64,000 nt of DNA, from positions 3,162,001-3,226,000 of the forward strand of contig NZ_JADOUF010000001.1 of assembly GCF_015751905.1 (NCBI RefSeq). Reading direction: 5' to 3'. Below the pieces are notes generated by a model. It was given only the letters and a program-made list of their open reading frames with translations. It was not told the DNA's origin and made no database searches. This DNA is from Longispora fulva (lineage in GTDB: Bacteria; Actinomycetota; Actinomycetes; Mycobacteriales; Micromonosporaceae). A program made the translations under genes and the position numbers. Shown one piece after another: positions 25,090 through 33,174 of the stretch; positions within the stretch are counted from its first letter, which is position 1, and the number at the start of each line of letters is the position of its first letter.

Positions 25090-25433
25090 GATCTTGTCCT
25101 TCCCTGCACCGCTCGGCGCCGCGCTCTGGACAGCGACTATCCGGCGGATGACTCCCGCCGACAGCGCACTGGTGTTCCACTCAGTAGATTTCACGCCAGG
25201 TTTGATCGACACATTTCAATGCCAAGTCCCATCAAACTCGCCGTCACGCTCCGCAGGCCGGCACTGGCGGGCCTGCCGAAGCGATCGCCGAGGACGGTCG
25301 CCGAGCCGTCAACGCCCAGACGGAGTGCCTGCGCCACCCGGCAACCTGACGTTGTCACCGCACCGGTCTGCCGCGTAGGACAGGCACCGCACACGCACAT
25401 CCACGGCACGTGTCGCCTCAGATCCCGCGAAGC
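25090..25433. other. intergenic region without a recognisable gene
   Basis: About 340 bases between the start of a membrane-protein gene and the stop of the NB-ARC regulator gene, both leftward. Somewhat lower GC than the genes. No open frame with convincing codon bias, no hairpin and no known element was seen. It marks the left edge of the proposed biosynthetic cluster. Confidence 0.4.
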
Positions 25434-26750
25434 CTAGGGCCGACAGTCGGCGGGCCGCGCACCGGCGGCGGCTGGCAGGTCACCCGTCACGAAACCAGCG
25501 ATGTCGAGGGCGAACGCCCGCACGAGCCGCGAGAGGCCGAGTCCAGCCGGGCCATGATGCGCGTGGGTGAGCATGCCGGCGTCGATGAGTTCGTCGACCA
25601 ACTCGTCCTCCTCGGACGGCAGCGGGCTCACATCGTCGGCGGCGGTCCGCGCCAACCAGTGCAGCAGTATCTGCGCCGGCCGGCTCAGCGTCAGGTAGGC
25701 CGACCGGAGAGACTCCCGCAACGACAGGTCGCCGATGCACAGCCAGCTCAGGACGCTCTTGTTGTTCTGGTGCCAGCCGTCGAGGATCTGCCTGAGGACC
25801 GCGTGCGGGCGCAGGGCGATCCTGCGCAGCGCGATGTCCAGGGCGAGGGGCAGGTCACCGCAGAACTCGGCGAGCCAGTCGAGGTCATCGGGCGCGGCCA
25901 TGACTCCGGGCGGCAACGCCGTGATGATCATGGCGATTGAGTCGGCGCGCGACAGCTTCGTGAGTTGCAGCCGGCGGACGTCGCGCAGGCCCAGCAACCG
26001 CTTGCGGCTCACCAGGATTGTGGTACTGGTGTCTGAGTCCACCAGCAACGGTCGCGCCTGCCCTTCATCCCAGACGTTGTCCAGCAGCACCAACAGACGG
26101 CGTTCGGCCAACAGTGTGCGGTACAGGCCCACGCGGTGGTCGAGGGTGACCGACAGCTGGTCGGCCGGGATACCGAGTGCGCGCAGGAACCCGTCGAGGA
26201 TGTCGTAGGGGCTGGGCGCGCCCCCGGCGTGGTGCGTGCCGAGGTCGGCATAGAGTTGCCCATCGGTCATCTCCGCCGCCCGGGTATAGGCGTGGTGCAG
26301 GGCCAGGCCAGTCTTGCCGACACCCGCCGCACCGCTGATGACGATCGGGGTGTCGCCTGAGTCCCGCAACCACGCCAGCTCCGCCGCCCGCCCGATGAAC
26401 CCACGCGGCCGTTGCGGTAGTTGCATCGGATACGGCAGCCCATCGGCCCGTCGACCGGAAGGCCGCCCCCGCGCGGTGAACCGCACGTCTCCGCCGGTGG
26501 CGGCGAGCCAGCGTTGCCGCCAGACCTCCTCGTCGCCACCGCAGGCGGCGACGAAGGCGAGCGTCACCGACAGTGACGGCATCCGGTTGCCGCTCGCGGC
26601 GCTGGAGAGCACGGACGGCGAGAAATACGTGGATTGGGCCATCTCGCGGTATGTCGGATTGCCCCCCAGCGCGCGCAGCTGCCGCAGCTCGCCGGCGAAC
26701 TGAGCGACTCGCCCCGCAGCCTTGTTGACAGGCTTTTCTGGTCTGCCCAT
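25434..26750 (-). CDS. XRE-HTH / NB-ARC regulator (STAND ATPase)
   Basis: A 438-residue protein with an N-terminal XRE-like HTH (residues ~12-80, 'FAGELRQLRALGGNPTYREMAQSTYFSPSVLSSAASGNRMPS') fused to an NB-ARC domain: Walker A 'GAAGVGKT' (140-147), Walker B 'RRLLVLLDNVWDEG', sensor 'TTILVSRKR' and 'CGDLPLALDIAL', then a winged-helix segment ('LLHWLARTAADDVSPLPSEEDELVDELIDAGML'). This is the AfsR/SARP-like STAND architecture without the TPR tail. It is the last leftward gene of the cluster region and the best candidate pathway regulator. Confidence 0.85.
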   Translation of the reverse strand: MGRPEKPVNKAAGRVAQFAGELRQLRALGGNPTYREMAQSTYFSPSVLSSAASGNRMPSLSVTLAFVAACGGDEEVWRQRWLAATGGDVRFTARGRPSGRRADGLPYPMQLPQRPRGFIGRAAELAWLRDSGDTPIVISGAAGVGKTGLALHHAYTRAAEMTDGQLYADLGTHHAGGAPSPYDILDGFLRALGIPADQLSVTLDHRVGLYRTLLAERRLLVLLDNVWDEGQARPLLVDSDTSTTILVSRKRLLGLRDVRRLQLTKLSRADSIAMIITALPPGVMAAPDDLDWLAEFCGDLPLALDIALRRIALRPHAVLRQILDGWHQNNKSVLSWLCIGDLSLRESLRSAYLTLSRPAQILLHWLARTAADDVSPLPSEEDELVDELIDAGMLTHAHHGPAGLGLSRLVRAFALDIAGFVTGDLPAAAGARPADCRP

Positions 26751-26935
26751 GATGAATCCTTCCGCACAGTTATTCCACGTGGGCCGGAATCTCATGCCCC
26801 GTGTGGAAACGTCCGCCTTGATTACCATCGGCAGGGGCCCGCCAACATCACCGTCCTTTGTGGTCTGCAATCGAAGGATTGCGCCTGGGCGTACCGGGCT
26901 TCGCCTTCACGCGCGCCGTAGCACTCGACCCGAGG

Positions 26936-27478
26936 TCAAAGGGCCTCGCCCCAGTGTCCGGCCCCGGACACGTCGACGATCGCGGCATAGGGGTCCGCGA
27001 TCGTGTGATAGCGGCCGTGCACGAACACCAGAGCCGGCGACCGGCCGTCGTGCCCGGCGGCCAGGACGTGCCCGATCACCAGCGTGTGGTCACCGAGGTC
27101 GAACCGGTCCCGCAGGCCGCACTCCAGCCAACTCGCCCCGGCGAGGACGAGCGCGCCGGACCGGTCGCCGGGGCGCGCCGGGAGTTCGGCGACATGCGCG
27201 GCGCGCGCGGCGCGTGGTCCGGCCAGCCGGCGGGCGGTCTCCCGCGCGCCGGCCGGCAGGATCGATACCGCCCAGTGTCCGCTCACCAGCAGATCGTCGA
27301 GGAACACCGAGTCCCGCCGGAAGGACAGGCACACCAACGGCGGGTCGAGGGAGATCGACCCCAACGAGTTGACGGTGACCGCGTCATGGCGGCGGCCGTC
27401 GGGGGTGTCGCGGTAGGTGCTGGCGACGCACACCCCGGTAGCGAAGGTACGCATGACGCCGCGCAGGTCAGGGGGCAC
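26936..27478 (-). CDS. flavin reductase (HpaC-like), small component of a two-component oxygenase
   Basis: A 180-residue flavin-reductase-like domain protein: 'PPDLRGVMRTFATGVCVAST', 'AVTVNSLGSISLDPPLVCLSFRRDSVFLDDLLVSGHWAVSIL' and 'LVIGHVLAAGHDGRSPALVFVHGRYHTI'. These are the NAD(P)H:FMN/FAD reductases that feed flavin-dependent monooxygenases. The start is a GTG at 27478 with GAGGAG upstream. It is the last gene of the leftward nine-gene run; the likely partner is the acyl-CoA-dehydrogenase-type flavoenzyme at the run's first position (36306-37520). Confidence 0.88.
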   Translation of the reverse strand: MPPDLRGVMRTFATGVCVASTYRDTPDGRRHDAVTVNSLGSISLDPPLVCLSFRRDSVFLDDLLVSGHWAVSILPAGARETARRLAGPRAARAAHVAELPARPGDRSGALVLAGASWLECGLRDRFDLGDHTLVIGHVLAAGHDGRSPALVFVHGRYHTIADPYAAIVDVSGAGHWGEAL

Positions 27479-27512
27479 TCCGGAAACTCCTCTGAACGGA
27501 CCGCCGCAACGG

Positions 27513-28868
27513 TCACACGGCTTGCGGAAAGGTGAAGAACCGGTCGGGGTCATACCGGCGTTTGACCTCGGCGAGCCGGTCGGCGTTGGACCCGTAGTAG
27601 GCCCGCCGCCAGTCCTCGAGGTCGGGATCGGCGAAGTTGACGTAGGACGCGTCGGGCGCGAACTCGCCCGACGCCGCGTACAGGGCGTGGAGCCAGTCCA
27701 GGTTGGAGCGGACGACCTCTCTCGAGTCGGCCCGCGTCCAGGAGGTGTCCATGCTGAGCAGGAACCGGGTGTCGCGATGCGGAAACGCCGTGTCCGCGGC
27801 AGGAACCCGGCTGATCGCCCCGCCCCACGCGAACAGCGCGGCCCCTGCCCCGCCGGAGACCCCACCGCCGGGCCATCGGTCGACGCCCCGGACGAGCGCG
27901 GCCAGCCCGGCGTGGTCGATCTCGTACGGCGTGCACCGGGTCCGCGCCGCGAAGGCGCCATCGGCGTCGCGGTGGCGCAGCAATGTCGCGGCGTCCCAGA
28001 AGTTCCGGTCCTCGATGTCGACCCGGTAGGGCCGGGCGACGGCCTGGGCCGGCGCCATCAGCTCGCGCAGCTCCGCCGCCGGGCCGAGGTGGTAGCCGAC
28101 CACGGACACGACGCCCTCGTCACCGGCCGACCGGGCGATGCCGATGCGGGCGGAGAACGCGTCCGGGGCCGTCCGCATGACCTCCTGCATCACGGCGAGT
28201 ACCTCGACCGCGTGCGGCCACGACCACATCACCAGGCACGTCGACCCGGCCTGGGCGGGTCGGGTCTGGAACGTGAAGCTCACGTTCACGCCGAAGTTGC
28301 CCCCGCCTCCGCCCCTGCAAGCCCAGAAGAGGTCCGGATGTTCCCGCGCCGAGGCCGTGACCCTGGTCCCGTTGGCCAGGACGACGTCGGTCGAGACCAG
28401 CGCGTCGCAGGTGAGGCCGTGCGCGCGGGAGATCGTGGTGACGCCGCCGCCAAGGGTCAGGCCGCCGATGCCGACGGTGTCGGAGTTGCCCAGCGGGAGG
28501 GTGACGCCGTGGGGCCGCAGCGCCGCGTAGATGGCCTTCATCGGAGTACCGCCGCCCACGGTCACCTGCCCGGTGTCCGGATCGAACCGGATGCCCGCGA
28601 GGTCGCGCACGTCCAGTACCAGCCCGGTGGACACGGAGTAGCCGGCGTAGCTGTGGCCCCCGCCGCGGACAGCCAGCGGCACCGACTCCGCGCGGGCCCA
28701 TTCGACGGCCCTGGCGACGTCCCCCGCGTAGGCGGCCGAGAGGACAGCCGACGGGCGGATGGTGGCGAACCTCCGGTTCACCGGCGAGCCGGCTTCGTCG
28801 AAACCGCAGTCACCGGGGAGCCGGAGTTCGCCGTCCACGAGGTCGCGGAGCATCTGCCAACGGGTCAC
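27513..28868 (-). CDS. berberine-bridge-enzyme-like FAD-dependent oxidase
   Basis: A 451-residue FAD_binding_4/BBE oxidase. 'PLAVRGGGHSYAGYSVSTGLVLDVRDL' (residues ~70-95) contains the R-G-G-G-H-S His to which FAD is normally bonded. The second attachment Cys seen in bicovalent members is not evident (the region reads 'NSDTVGIGGLTLGGGV'). The C-terminal BBE segment 'YVNFADPDLEDWRRAYYGSNADRLAEVKRRYDPDRFFTFPQ' is typical. Such enzymes oxidise alcohols, amines or close rings in secondary metabolism. Its GTG overlaps the upstream stop by four bases; the flavin reductase follows 34 bases later. Confidence 0.9.
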   Translation of the reverse strand: MTRWQMLRDLVDGELRLPGDCGFDEAGSPVNRRFATIRPSAVLSAAYAGDVARAVEWARAESVPLAVRGGGHSYAGYSVSTGLVLDVRDLAGIRFDPDTGQVTVGGGTPMKAIYAALRPHGVTLPLGNSDTVGIGGLTLGGGVTTISRAHGLTCDALVSTDVVLANGTRVTASAREHPDLFWACRGGGGGNFGVNVSFTFQTRPAQAGSTCLVMWSWPHAVEVLAVMQEVMRTAPDAFSARIGIARSAGDEGVVSVVGYHLGPAAELRELMAPAQAVARPYRVDIEDRNFWDAATLLRHRDADGAFAARTRCTPYEIDHAGLAALVRGVDRWPGGGVSGGAGAALFAWGGAISRVPAADTAFPHRDTRFLLSMDTSWTRADSREVVRSNLDWLHALYAASGEFAPDASYVNFADPDLEDWRRAYYGSNADRLAEVKRRYDPDRFFTFPQAV

Positions 28869-29215
28869 CGTGCCCCTCCCGCAGGTTCCGTGGCGGGGAT
28901 CTCCTCCAGGTAGGACACGCCCGTGGCCGCGTGCTCGCCATAGCGTTCCCACACCTCACGCAGCACCAGGGTGTCGCCGACCCGCCGCGGCGTGTTGACG
29001 CTGTGCCCGGCGATCACCTCGCCGGTCTCCAGCACCATCGTGTACGCCAGCCGCAGCACCCCGCCCTCGTCGCAGGTACCGGTGATCGTGCCGCGCCGGA
29101 CGTGCCCGCCCTCGAACACCGCCCAGACCAGGTCCCCGCGCTGGCTGTACCGCGCGCAGGTGCCGTCGCCGCCGCCCAGGGCCCGGAACCGCCGGCCGTC
29201 GTAGTCGATGCTCAT
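28865..29215 (-). CDS. small beta-rich protein of the family often labelled 'n-acetylglutamate synthase'
   Basis: A 116-residue protein: 'IDYDGRRFRALGGGDGTCARYSQRGDLVWAVFEGGHVRRGTITGTCDEGGVLRLAYTMVLETGEVIAGHSVNTPRRVGDTLVLREVWERYG'. The regular strands and the 'Y-D-G-R-x-F-R...G-D-x-V-W-A...G-G' pattern match a family of small barrel-like proteins widely but doubtfully annotated as n-acetylglutamate synthase; I would not assign that activity. It overlaps the ATP-grasp gene before it (ATGA) and the BBE oxidase gene after it (GTGA), so it is an integral cluster member. A cyclase, binding or carrier role is possible. Confidence 0.75.
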   Translation of the reverse strand: MSIDYDGRRFRALGGGDGTCARYSQRGDLVWAVFEGGHVRRGTITGTCDEGGVLRLAYTMVLETGEVIAGHSVNTPRRVGDTLVLREVWERYGEHAATGVSYLEEIPATEPAGGAR

Positions 29216-30513
29216 GCGTCCACGTCCAGCAGTCCGGCGGGCATGGTGAGGCGGGTGCCGGCCGCTGGCGGGTCGACCGGTTCGGCGTCCAGCGCGACCA
29301 GTGCCGCCGTGTCGTCCAGCCGCCGCGCACAGGTGTGCGGATCCGGCGCCGAGCAGACCACGAACGAGTGCCGGGCGATGTAGCCGCCGGGCGGCAGGCG
29401 CAGTGTGGTGCCCGGGTCGACCATGCGGGAGGCGATCACCAGCCCCGCCGCTTCCTCGGGCACCGTGACCGAGTGCACGAGGCAGTCGTGGTCGGGGTAG
29501 CCGAACCGGATGCCGACGACACCGGCGCGGGAGTGCGTGAGATCGGGCCGACGACCGGTGGCGACGTCGAAGAGCACCCGGCCCGGTTCGACGCCGGTGG
29601 CCAGCTGGCCGAGGAACGGGATCAGGTCGCCGCCGAGGCGGCCGTTGACCTCGATGATCACCGGGCCGCGCGTGGTCAGTCGGACCTCGGTGTGGGTGAT
29701 GCCGTTCTCGATGCCGAGGACGCGGTGCGCCGTGCCCAGCGCGTCCAGCAGCGCGTCGTCGCGCAGCAGCGGATCGGCGGAGTCGACCACGTGCCCCAAC
29801 TCCTCGAAGTACGGTGGCAGGCCGGTGGTCTTCCGGGCGAGGAACATCGGCAGGTACTCGCCCTGGTGGACGGCGCCGTCGACGCTGATCTCCGGGCCGT
29901 CGGCGAAGCCTTCGACGATCGCGCCACCACGGTAGGGCTCGTCGCCGACCAGGCTGGCCTCGTGCGCGACCCGGAACGCGGACACCAGTTCCCGCTCGTC
30001 CGACGCGAGCGAGACACCCATGCTCGCGCCGAGCGCCCGCGGTTTGACGATCACGGGGTAGCCGATCCGAGCCGCGGCCGTGCGGGCCTGATCGAGATCG
30101 GCGGCCAGCTCGAACCCGGGCTGCGCCATGCCCGCCCCGGTCAGCCGGGTGCGGCAGCTGTACTTGTCCCGGCAGCCGTGCACCCCCGGCACGCTCAAGC
30201 CGGGTACGCCGAACTCGGCGGCGAGCTCGGCCGCGGGCATGACCAGCGGCTCGTCCCAGCACAGCAGCCCGGTGAAGGTGTAGCGGCCGGCCAGCTCGCG
30301 GGCGGTCTCGGCGAGCAGGCGGTGGTCGAACACGTTGACCACGGTGATGTCGTCGAAATACTCGTGCTGCCAGGTCGGCCGGAGATTGTTGACCAGCACC
30401 AGCCGCAGATCGGCCGCGCGGGCCCGTTCGGCGACGGCACGGACCAGGTACTCGCGATAGAGCTTGAGGCCGCTGCCGATGACGAGCAGCGCGCCCGGGG
30501 CGTTGTCAGTCAT
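29212..30513 (-). CDS. ATP-grasp carboxylate-amine ligase
   Basis: A 433-residue ATP-grasp enzyme: an N-terminal Rossmann-like preATP domain ('ALLVIGSGLKLYREYLVRAV'), then 'CRDKYSCRTRLTGAGMAQPGFELAADLDQA', the lysine strand 'YPVIVKPRALGASMGVSLASDE', and the Mg-binding segment 'HTEVRLTTRGPVIIEVNGRLGGDLIPFLG' (E...E-V-N-G-R). These enzymes make an acyl phosphate and join it to an amine. In this cluster it may link an amino acid to a hydrazine-derived acid or amine; that is inference. Its ATG lies eight bases inside the end of the oxidase gene. Confidence 0.9.
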   Translation of the reverse strand: MTDNAPGALLVIGSGLKLYREYLVRAVAERARAADLRLVLVNNLRPTWQHEYFDDITVVNVFDHRLLAETARELAGRYTFTGLLCWDEPLVMPAAELAAEFGVPGLSVPGVHGCRDKYSCRTRLTGAGMAQPGFELAADLDQARTAAARIGYPVIVKPRALGASMGVSLASDERELVSAFRVAHEASLVGDEPYRGGAIVEGFADGPEISVDGAVHQGEYLPMFLARKTTGLPPYFEELGHVVDSADPLLRDDALLDALGTAHRVLGIENGITHTEVRLTTRGPVIIEVNGRLGGDLIPFLGQLATGVEPGRVLFDVATGRRPDLTHSRAGVVGIRFGYPDHDCLVHSVTVPEEAAGLVIASRMVDPGTTLRLPPGGYIARHSFVVCSAPDPHTCARRLDDTAALVALDAEPVDPPAAGTRLTMPAGLLDVDA

Positions 30514-31645
30514 GAGGGAAGTCCTCCGTGGTGTCGAATGGGAGCTCATGGGTGGCGGCCTGGTCGGCAAGTGCGCGGACGACCTCGTTGACGGCCTGGG
30601 GCGCGGTGCGGAACCCGTCGCCGCCGCTGGCCGGACGGGCCCAGGCGGCGGACCCGACCCGGACGAAGCCGGTGCCGCCGCCGACGGCCGTGGCATAGTG
30701 GCAGTGCCGCACCTTGACGATCTGATATCTATCTATTTCAGACACTATGCCGGCCGAGAGCACTCCAGCGCCCCAGCCTGCGGCGTCGGCGGGATCGGAC
30801 AACGTGGTCACCTCGCGCCGCGCCGCGTCAGTGCTGATCTTGAGCAGGGTTCCGGCCACCGAGGGCAGCAACCACGCCCGCCCGTCGGCGCCGATTCCGC
30901 CAGCGATCGGCTGCGCCGCCCACCAGTGGACCAACTCGGCCGGCGGTCGCAGATACACCATGGTCTGGCAGTGCAGGATCACCGGCAGATCCGTCAGGGC
31001 CGCCGACCAGGGCCCGGCCGCGACGAGCACGACGTCACCGGACTCGGCCGTGCCGTCGGCGAGCAGTACCCGGCCACTGTCCGTCCGCACGCCGACGACC
31101 TCCTGGCCGGGCCGCAGGTCCGCCAGCGGGTGGCGCCGCAGCCAGCGGGCCGCCGCATGCAGGATGCGGTCGGCCAGCAGGACCCCGGCATGGGGTTCGA
31201 GCACGACCGCGGCGTCGGCCGGCAACCCGATGTGCGGATAGTCGGCCGGGTCAGCGATCCGGATCGGCAGGGCGGCGGCCTCGGCGGTGGCTCTGGCCGA
31301 AGCCACCTCGTCAGAGGGCAGCGCCGTCAACACCCCGATGCGACGGTACAGACGGGTGCCCGACAGGTGCCCGCCGAGCAGTTGGTCCAGCTCACACCAG
31401 CGCCGGTGCAGCGGGACCGCCCGCCTCGTGACGACCGGATCACCGGCGGCGAGGACCCGCAGGGCACGGTGCTGGTCGAACGACGTCGAACCGGGATGGG
31501 GAATGGGACCCCGCTCCAGCAGCACGACGCGGTGCCCGGCCAGCACGCACCGGACCGCGGCGAGCAGCCCGGTGATGCCGGCGCCCACCACCACGACCCG
31601 CAGCGGGTCCCGACCTGTCTCCCCCGGTCGGTCGCCGTCGATCAT
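30506..31645 (-). CDS. FAD-dependent amine/D-amino-acid oxidase (DAO family)
   Basis: A 379-residue DAO-family flavoenzyme: 'RVVVVGAGITGLLAAVRCVLAGHRVVLLERG' (dinucleotide fold, residues ~16-46), 'SFDQHRALRVLAAGDPVVTRRA', 'VLLEPHAGVLLADRILHAAARWL', and a C-terminal 'GFVRVGSAAWARPASGGDGFRTAPQAVNEVVRAL'. In formycin/pyrazomycin-type pathways an oxidase of this kind cleaves the lysine-derived hydrazine, releasing hydrazinoacetic acid; the same is the natural proposal here. Start and stop overlap both neighbours (ATGA with the MetRS-like gene, eight bases with the ATP-grasp gene). Confidence 0.88.
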   Translation of the reverse strand: MIDGDRPGETGRDPLRVVVVGAGITGLLAAVRCVLAGHRVVLLERGPIPHPGSTSFDQHRALRVLAAGDPVVTRRAVPLHRRWCELDQLLGGHLSGTRLYRRIGVLTALPSDEVASARATAEAAALPIRIADPADYPHIGLPADAAVVLEPHAGVLLADRILHAAARWLRRHPLADLRPGQEVVGVRTDSGRVLLADGTAESGDVVLVAAGPWSAALTDLPVILHCQTMVYLRPPAELVHWWAAQPIAGGIGADGRAWLLPSVAGTLLKISTDAARREVTTLSDPADAAGWGAGVLSAGIVSEIDRYQIVKVRHCHYATAVGGGTGFVRVGSAAWARPASGGDGFRTAPQAVNEVVRALADQAATHELPFDTTEDFPHD

Positions 31646-33174
31646 CGCCCGGCCTCCGCCGCCACCAGACGCGGCAGCCGCACCGGGGTGACGGAGGCGG
31701 CGTCGGCGTTCACGTCGGGGACCTCCGCCGCCAGATCGATGAGGACCGGCGCGGCGGCCCGCAGGAGCGAGCGGACCTCGAAGCAGAAGTCCCCGGCGTC
31801 GGCGTCGGTCACCGGCCAGCGGTCGAGCCTGGCCAGCTGGTCGGTGATCGTCTCCGCCGCGCGGTTCAGGCTGAAACCGGTCACCTCGTAGCACGCCGCG
31901 AACCGCTCGGACATGCGCGCCGCGGCGCGGTGCGACCGCGCCGACACCGGCAACGGGCCGCGCCCGACCCAGCGGTTGGCCTGGTCGGCGACCCGGTTCC
32001 ACGGCCCCACCAGACGCGACCGCGTGACCCGGGCCAGCGCGGCCCGGGTGAAGCTGGTCCGCTGGTGCTCCGGACTCGTCGCGGCAAGGTAGAACCGGAT
32101 CAGGTCGCGCGGCACCTCGGCGGCGAGCTCCCGGCCCCCCACCACGTGCCCCCGGCTGGTCGAGAACTTCTCGTCGTCGAGCTCGTAGAACTCGTTGGTG
32201 AGGTAGCGGGTCGGCAGCTCGTAACGGCCGTCGAGGGCCAACAGCATCGCCGGGCCGGCGATCGCGAACGGGTAGATGTTGTCGAACCCGAGGAAGTACA
32301 CGATCTCCGAGCCGCCGCCGGCCAGCCACAGCTCGTCCTCGCCGGCCGCCGTGACGCCCCGGCTCTCCGCCGCCAGCGCCGAGCAGTGCATGCTCCACGC
32401 CATCGACTCGGCATTGGGGTTGACGACCTGGCCGGCGACCTCGGCGAACGGCACCTGGATGCCCCACGGGATCGGATAGGTCACCGGGAAGTCCGACAGC
32501 GGTCGAGACAGCATCCGCGCCAGCGCCTGGACCATGTGTGGTCGCATGCCGTCCGCGTGAGCGTCGAAGTGCGCGCGCAGCCGGTCGCGGTAGGGCTCGA
32601 CCGGAAACACGAGCACGTCGGCCTCCCGCAGCGTCACCGGGTCGCCCGGATCCAGCGTCGACCGGACTCCGAGCAGCTCGCCCGCCGCCACCAGGTGCCC
32701 GCAGCTCTCGCACAACCCCGCGCACCCCTCGGCCAGGCACTCCGGGCAGCCGCCGGAGGCGAAGCCGTCGACGAGAAACCGGCCCGACCGCTCGGAGTAC
32801 GGGAACTTCATGGTTGCCAACCGCAGCCGTCCCGCCGCGTACAGCCGACCGATGAAGTCGACGACCCACCGGGTGAACCGGTCGTCGTCGCGGGTGAAGC
32901 CGTCGATGGCGATCCCCATGGCCCGCAACGTCGACTCGATCTGCGCCGCCGAGCTGGCCACCAGTTCGGCCGGCTGGACGCCGCGCCTGTGCGCGGTGGT
33001 CGACACGAACGTCGAGGTGTCCTGGAACCCGGTACCCAGCAACACCTCCCGGCCCTGCGTCCGCGCGTAACGGGCGTGCACGTCGGCTGCCAGGAAGGGG
33101 CCGGCGATATGCCCGAGGTGCAGATCCCCGTTCGCCGTCGGCGCCGGTGACAGGATCACCGTCCGGGCGCTCAT
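31642..33174 (-). CDS. methionyl-tRNA-synthetase-like half of a split hydrazine synthetase
   Basis: A 510-residue class I aminoacyl-tRNA-synthetase-like protein of the MetRS type: HIGH-like 'HLGH' (residues 19-22), a zinc knuckle with Cys at 143, 146, 151, 155 and 158, and KMSKS-like 'KFSTS' (336-340). Altered catalytic signatures and cluster location argue against a housekeeping metS. In hydrazine pathways such as s56-p1 (Spb40) a cupin-MetRS fusion activates an amino acid as adenylate, forms an ester with an N-hydroxylated lysine, and the cupin rearranges it to the N-N bond. This protein has no cupin; a separate one lies at 39290-39661. ATGA overlaps join it to the genes on both sides. Confidence 0.85.
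   Translation of the reverse strand: MSARTVILSPAPTANGDLHLGHIAGPFLAADVHARYARTQGREVLLGTGFQDTSTFVSTTAHRRGVQPAELVASSAAQIESTLRAMGIAIDGFTRDDDRFTRWVVDFIGRLYAAGRLRLATMKFPYSERSGRFLVDGFASGGCPECLAEGCAGLCESCGHLVAAGELLGVRSTLDPGDPVTLREADVLVFPVEPYRDRLRAHFDAHADGMRPHMVQALARMLSRPLSDFPVTYPIPWGIQVPFAEVAGQVVNPNAESMAWSMHCSALAAESRGVTAAGEDELWLAGGGSEIVYFLGFDNIYPFAIAGPAMLLALDGRYELPTRYLTNEFYELDDEKFSTSRGHVVGGRELAAEVPRDLIRFYLAATSPEHQRTSFTRAALARVTRSRLVGPWNRVADQANRWVGRGPLPVSARSHRAAARMSERFAACYEVTGFSLNRAAETITDQLARLDRWPVTDADAGDFCFEVRSLLRAAAPVLIDLAAEVPDVNADAASVTPVRLPRLVAAEAGR

Noticed and set aside
28865-29215. N-acetylglutamate synthase
   Set aside because: The label is common for this family, but the protein has no GNAT or amino-acid-kinase fold and arginine genes are absent.
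31642-33174. Housekeeping methionyl-tRNA synthetase
   Set aside because: KMSKS-like site is altered to KFSTS, and the gene is locked by overlaps between an N-hydroxylase and an amine oxidase, the context of hydrazine synthetases.
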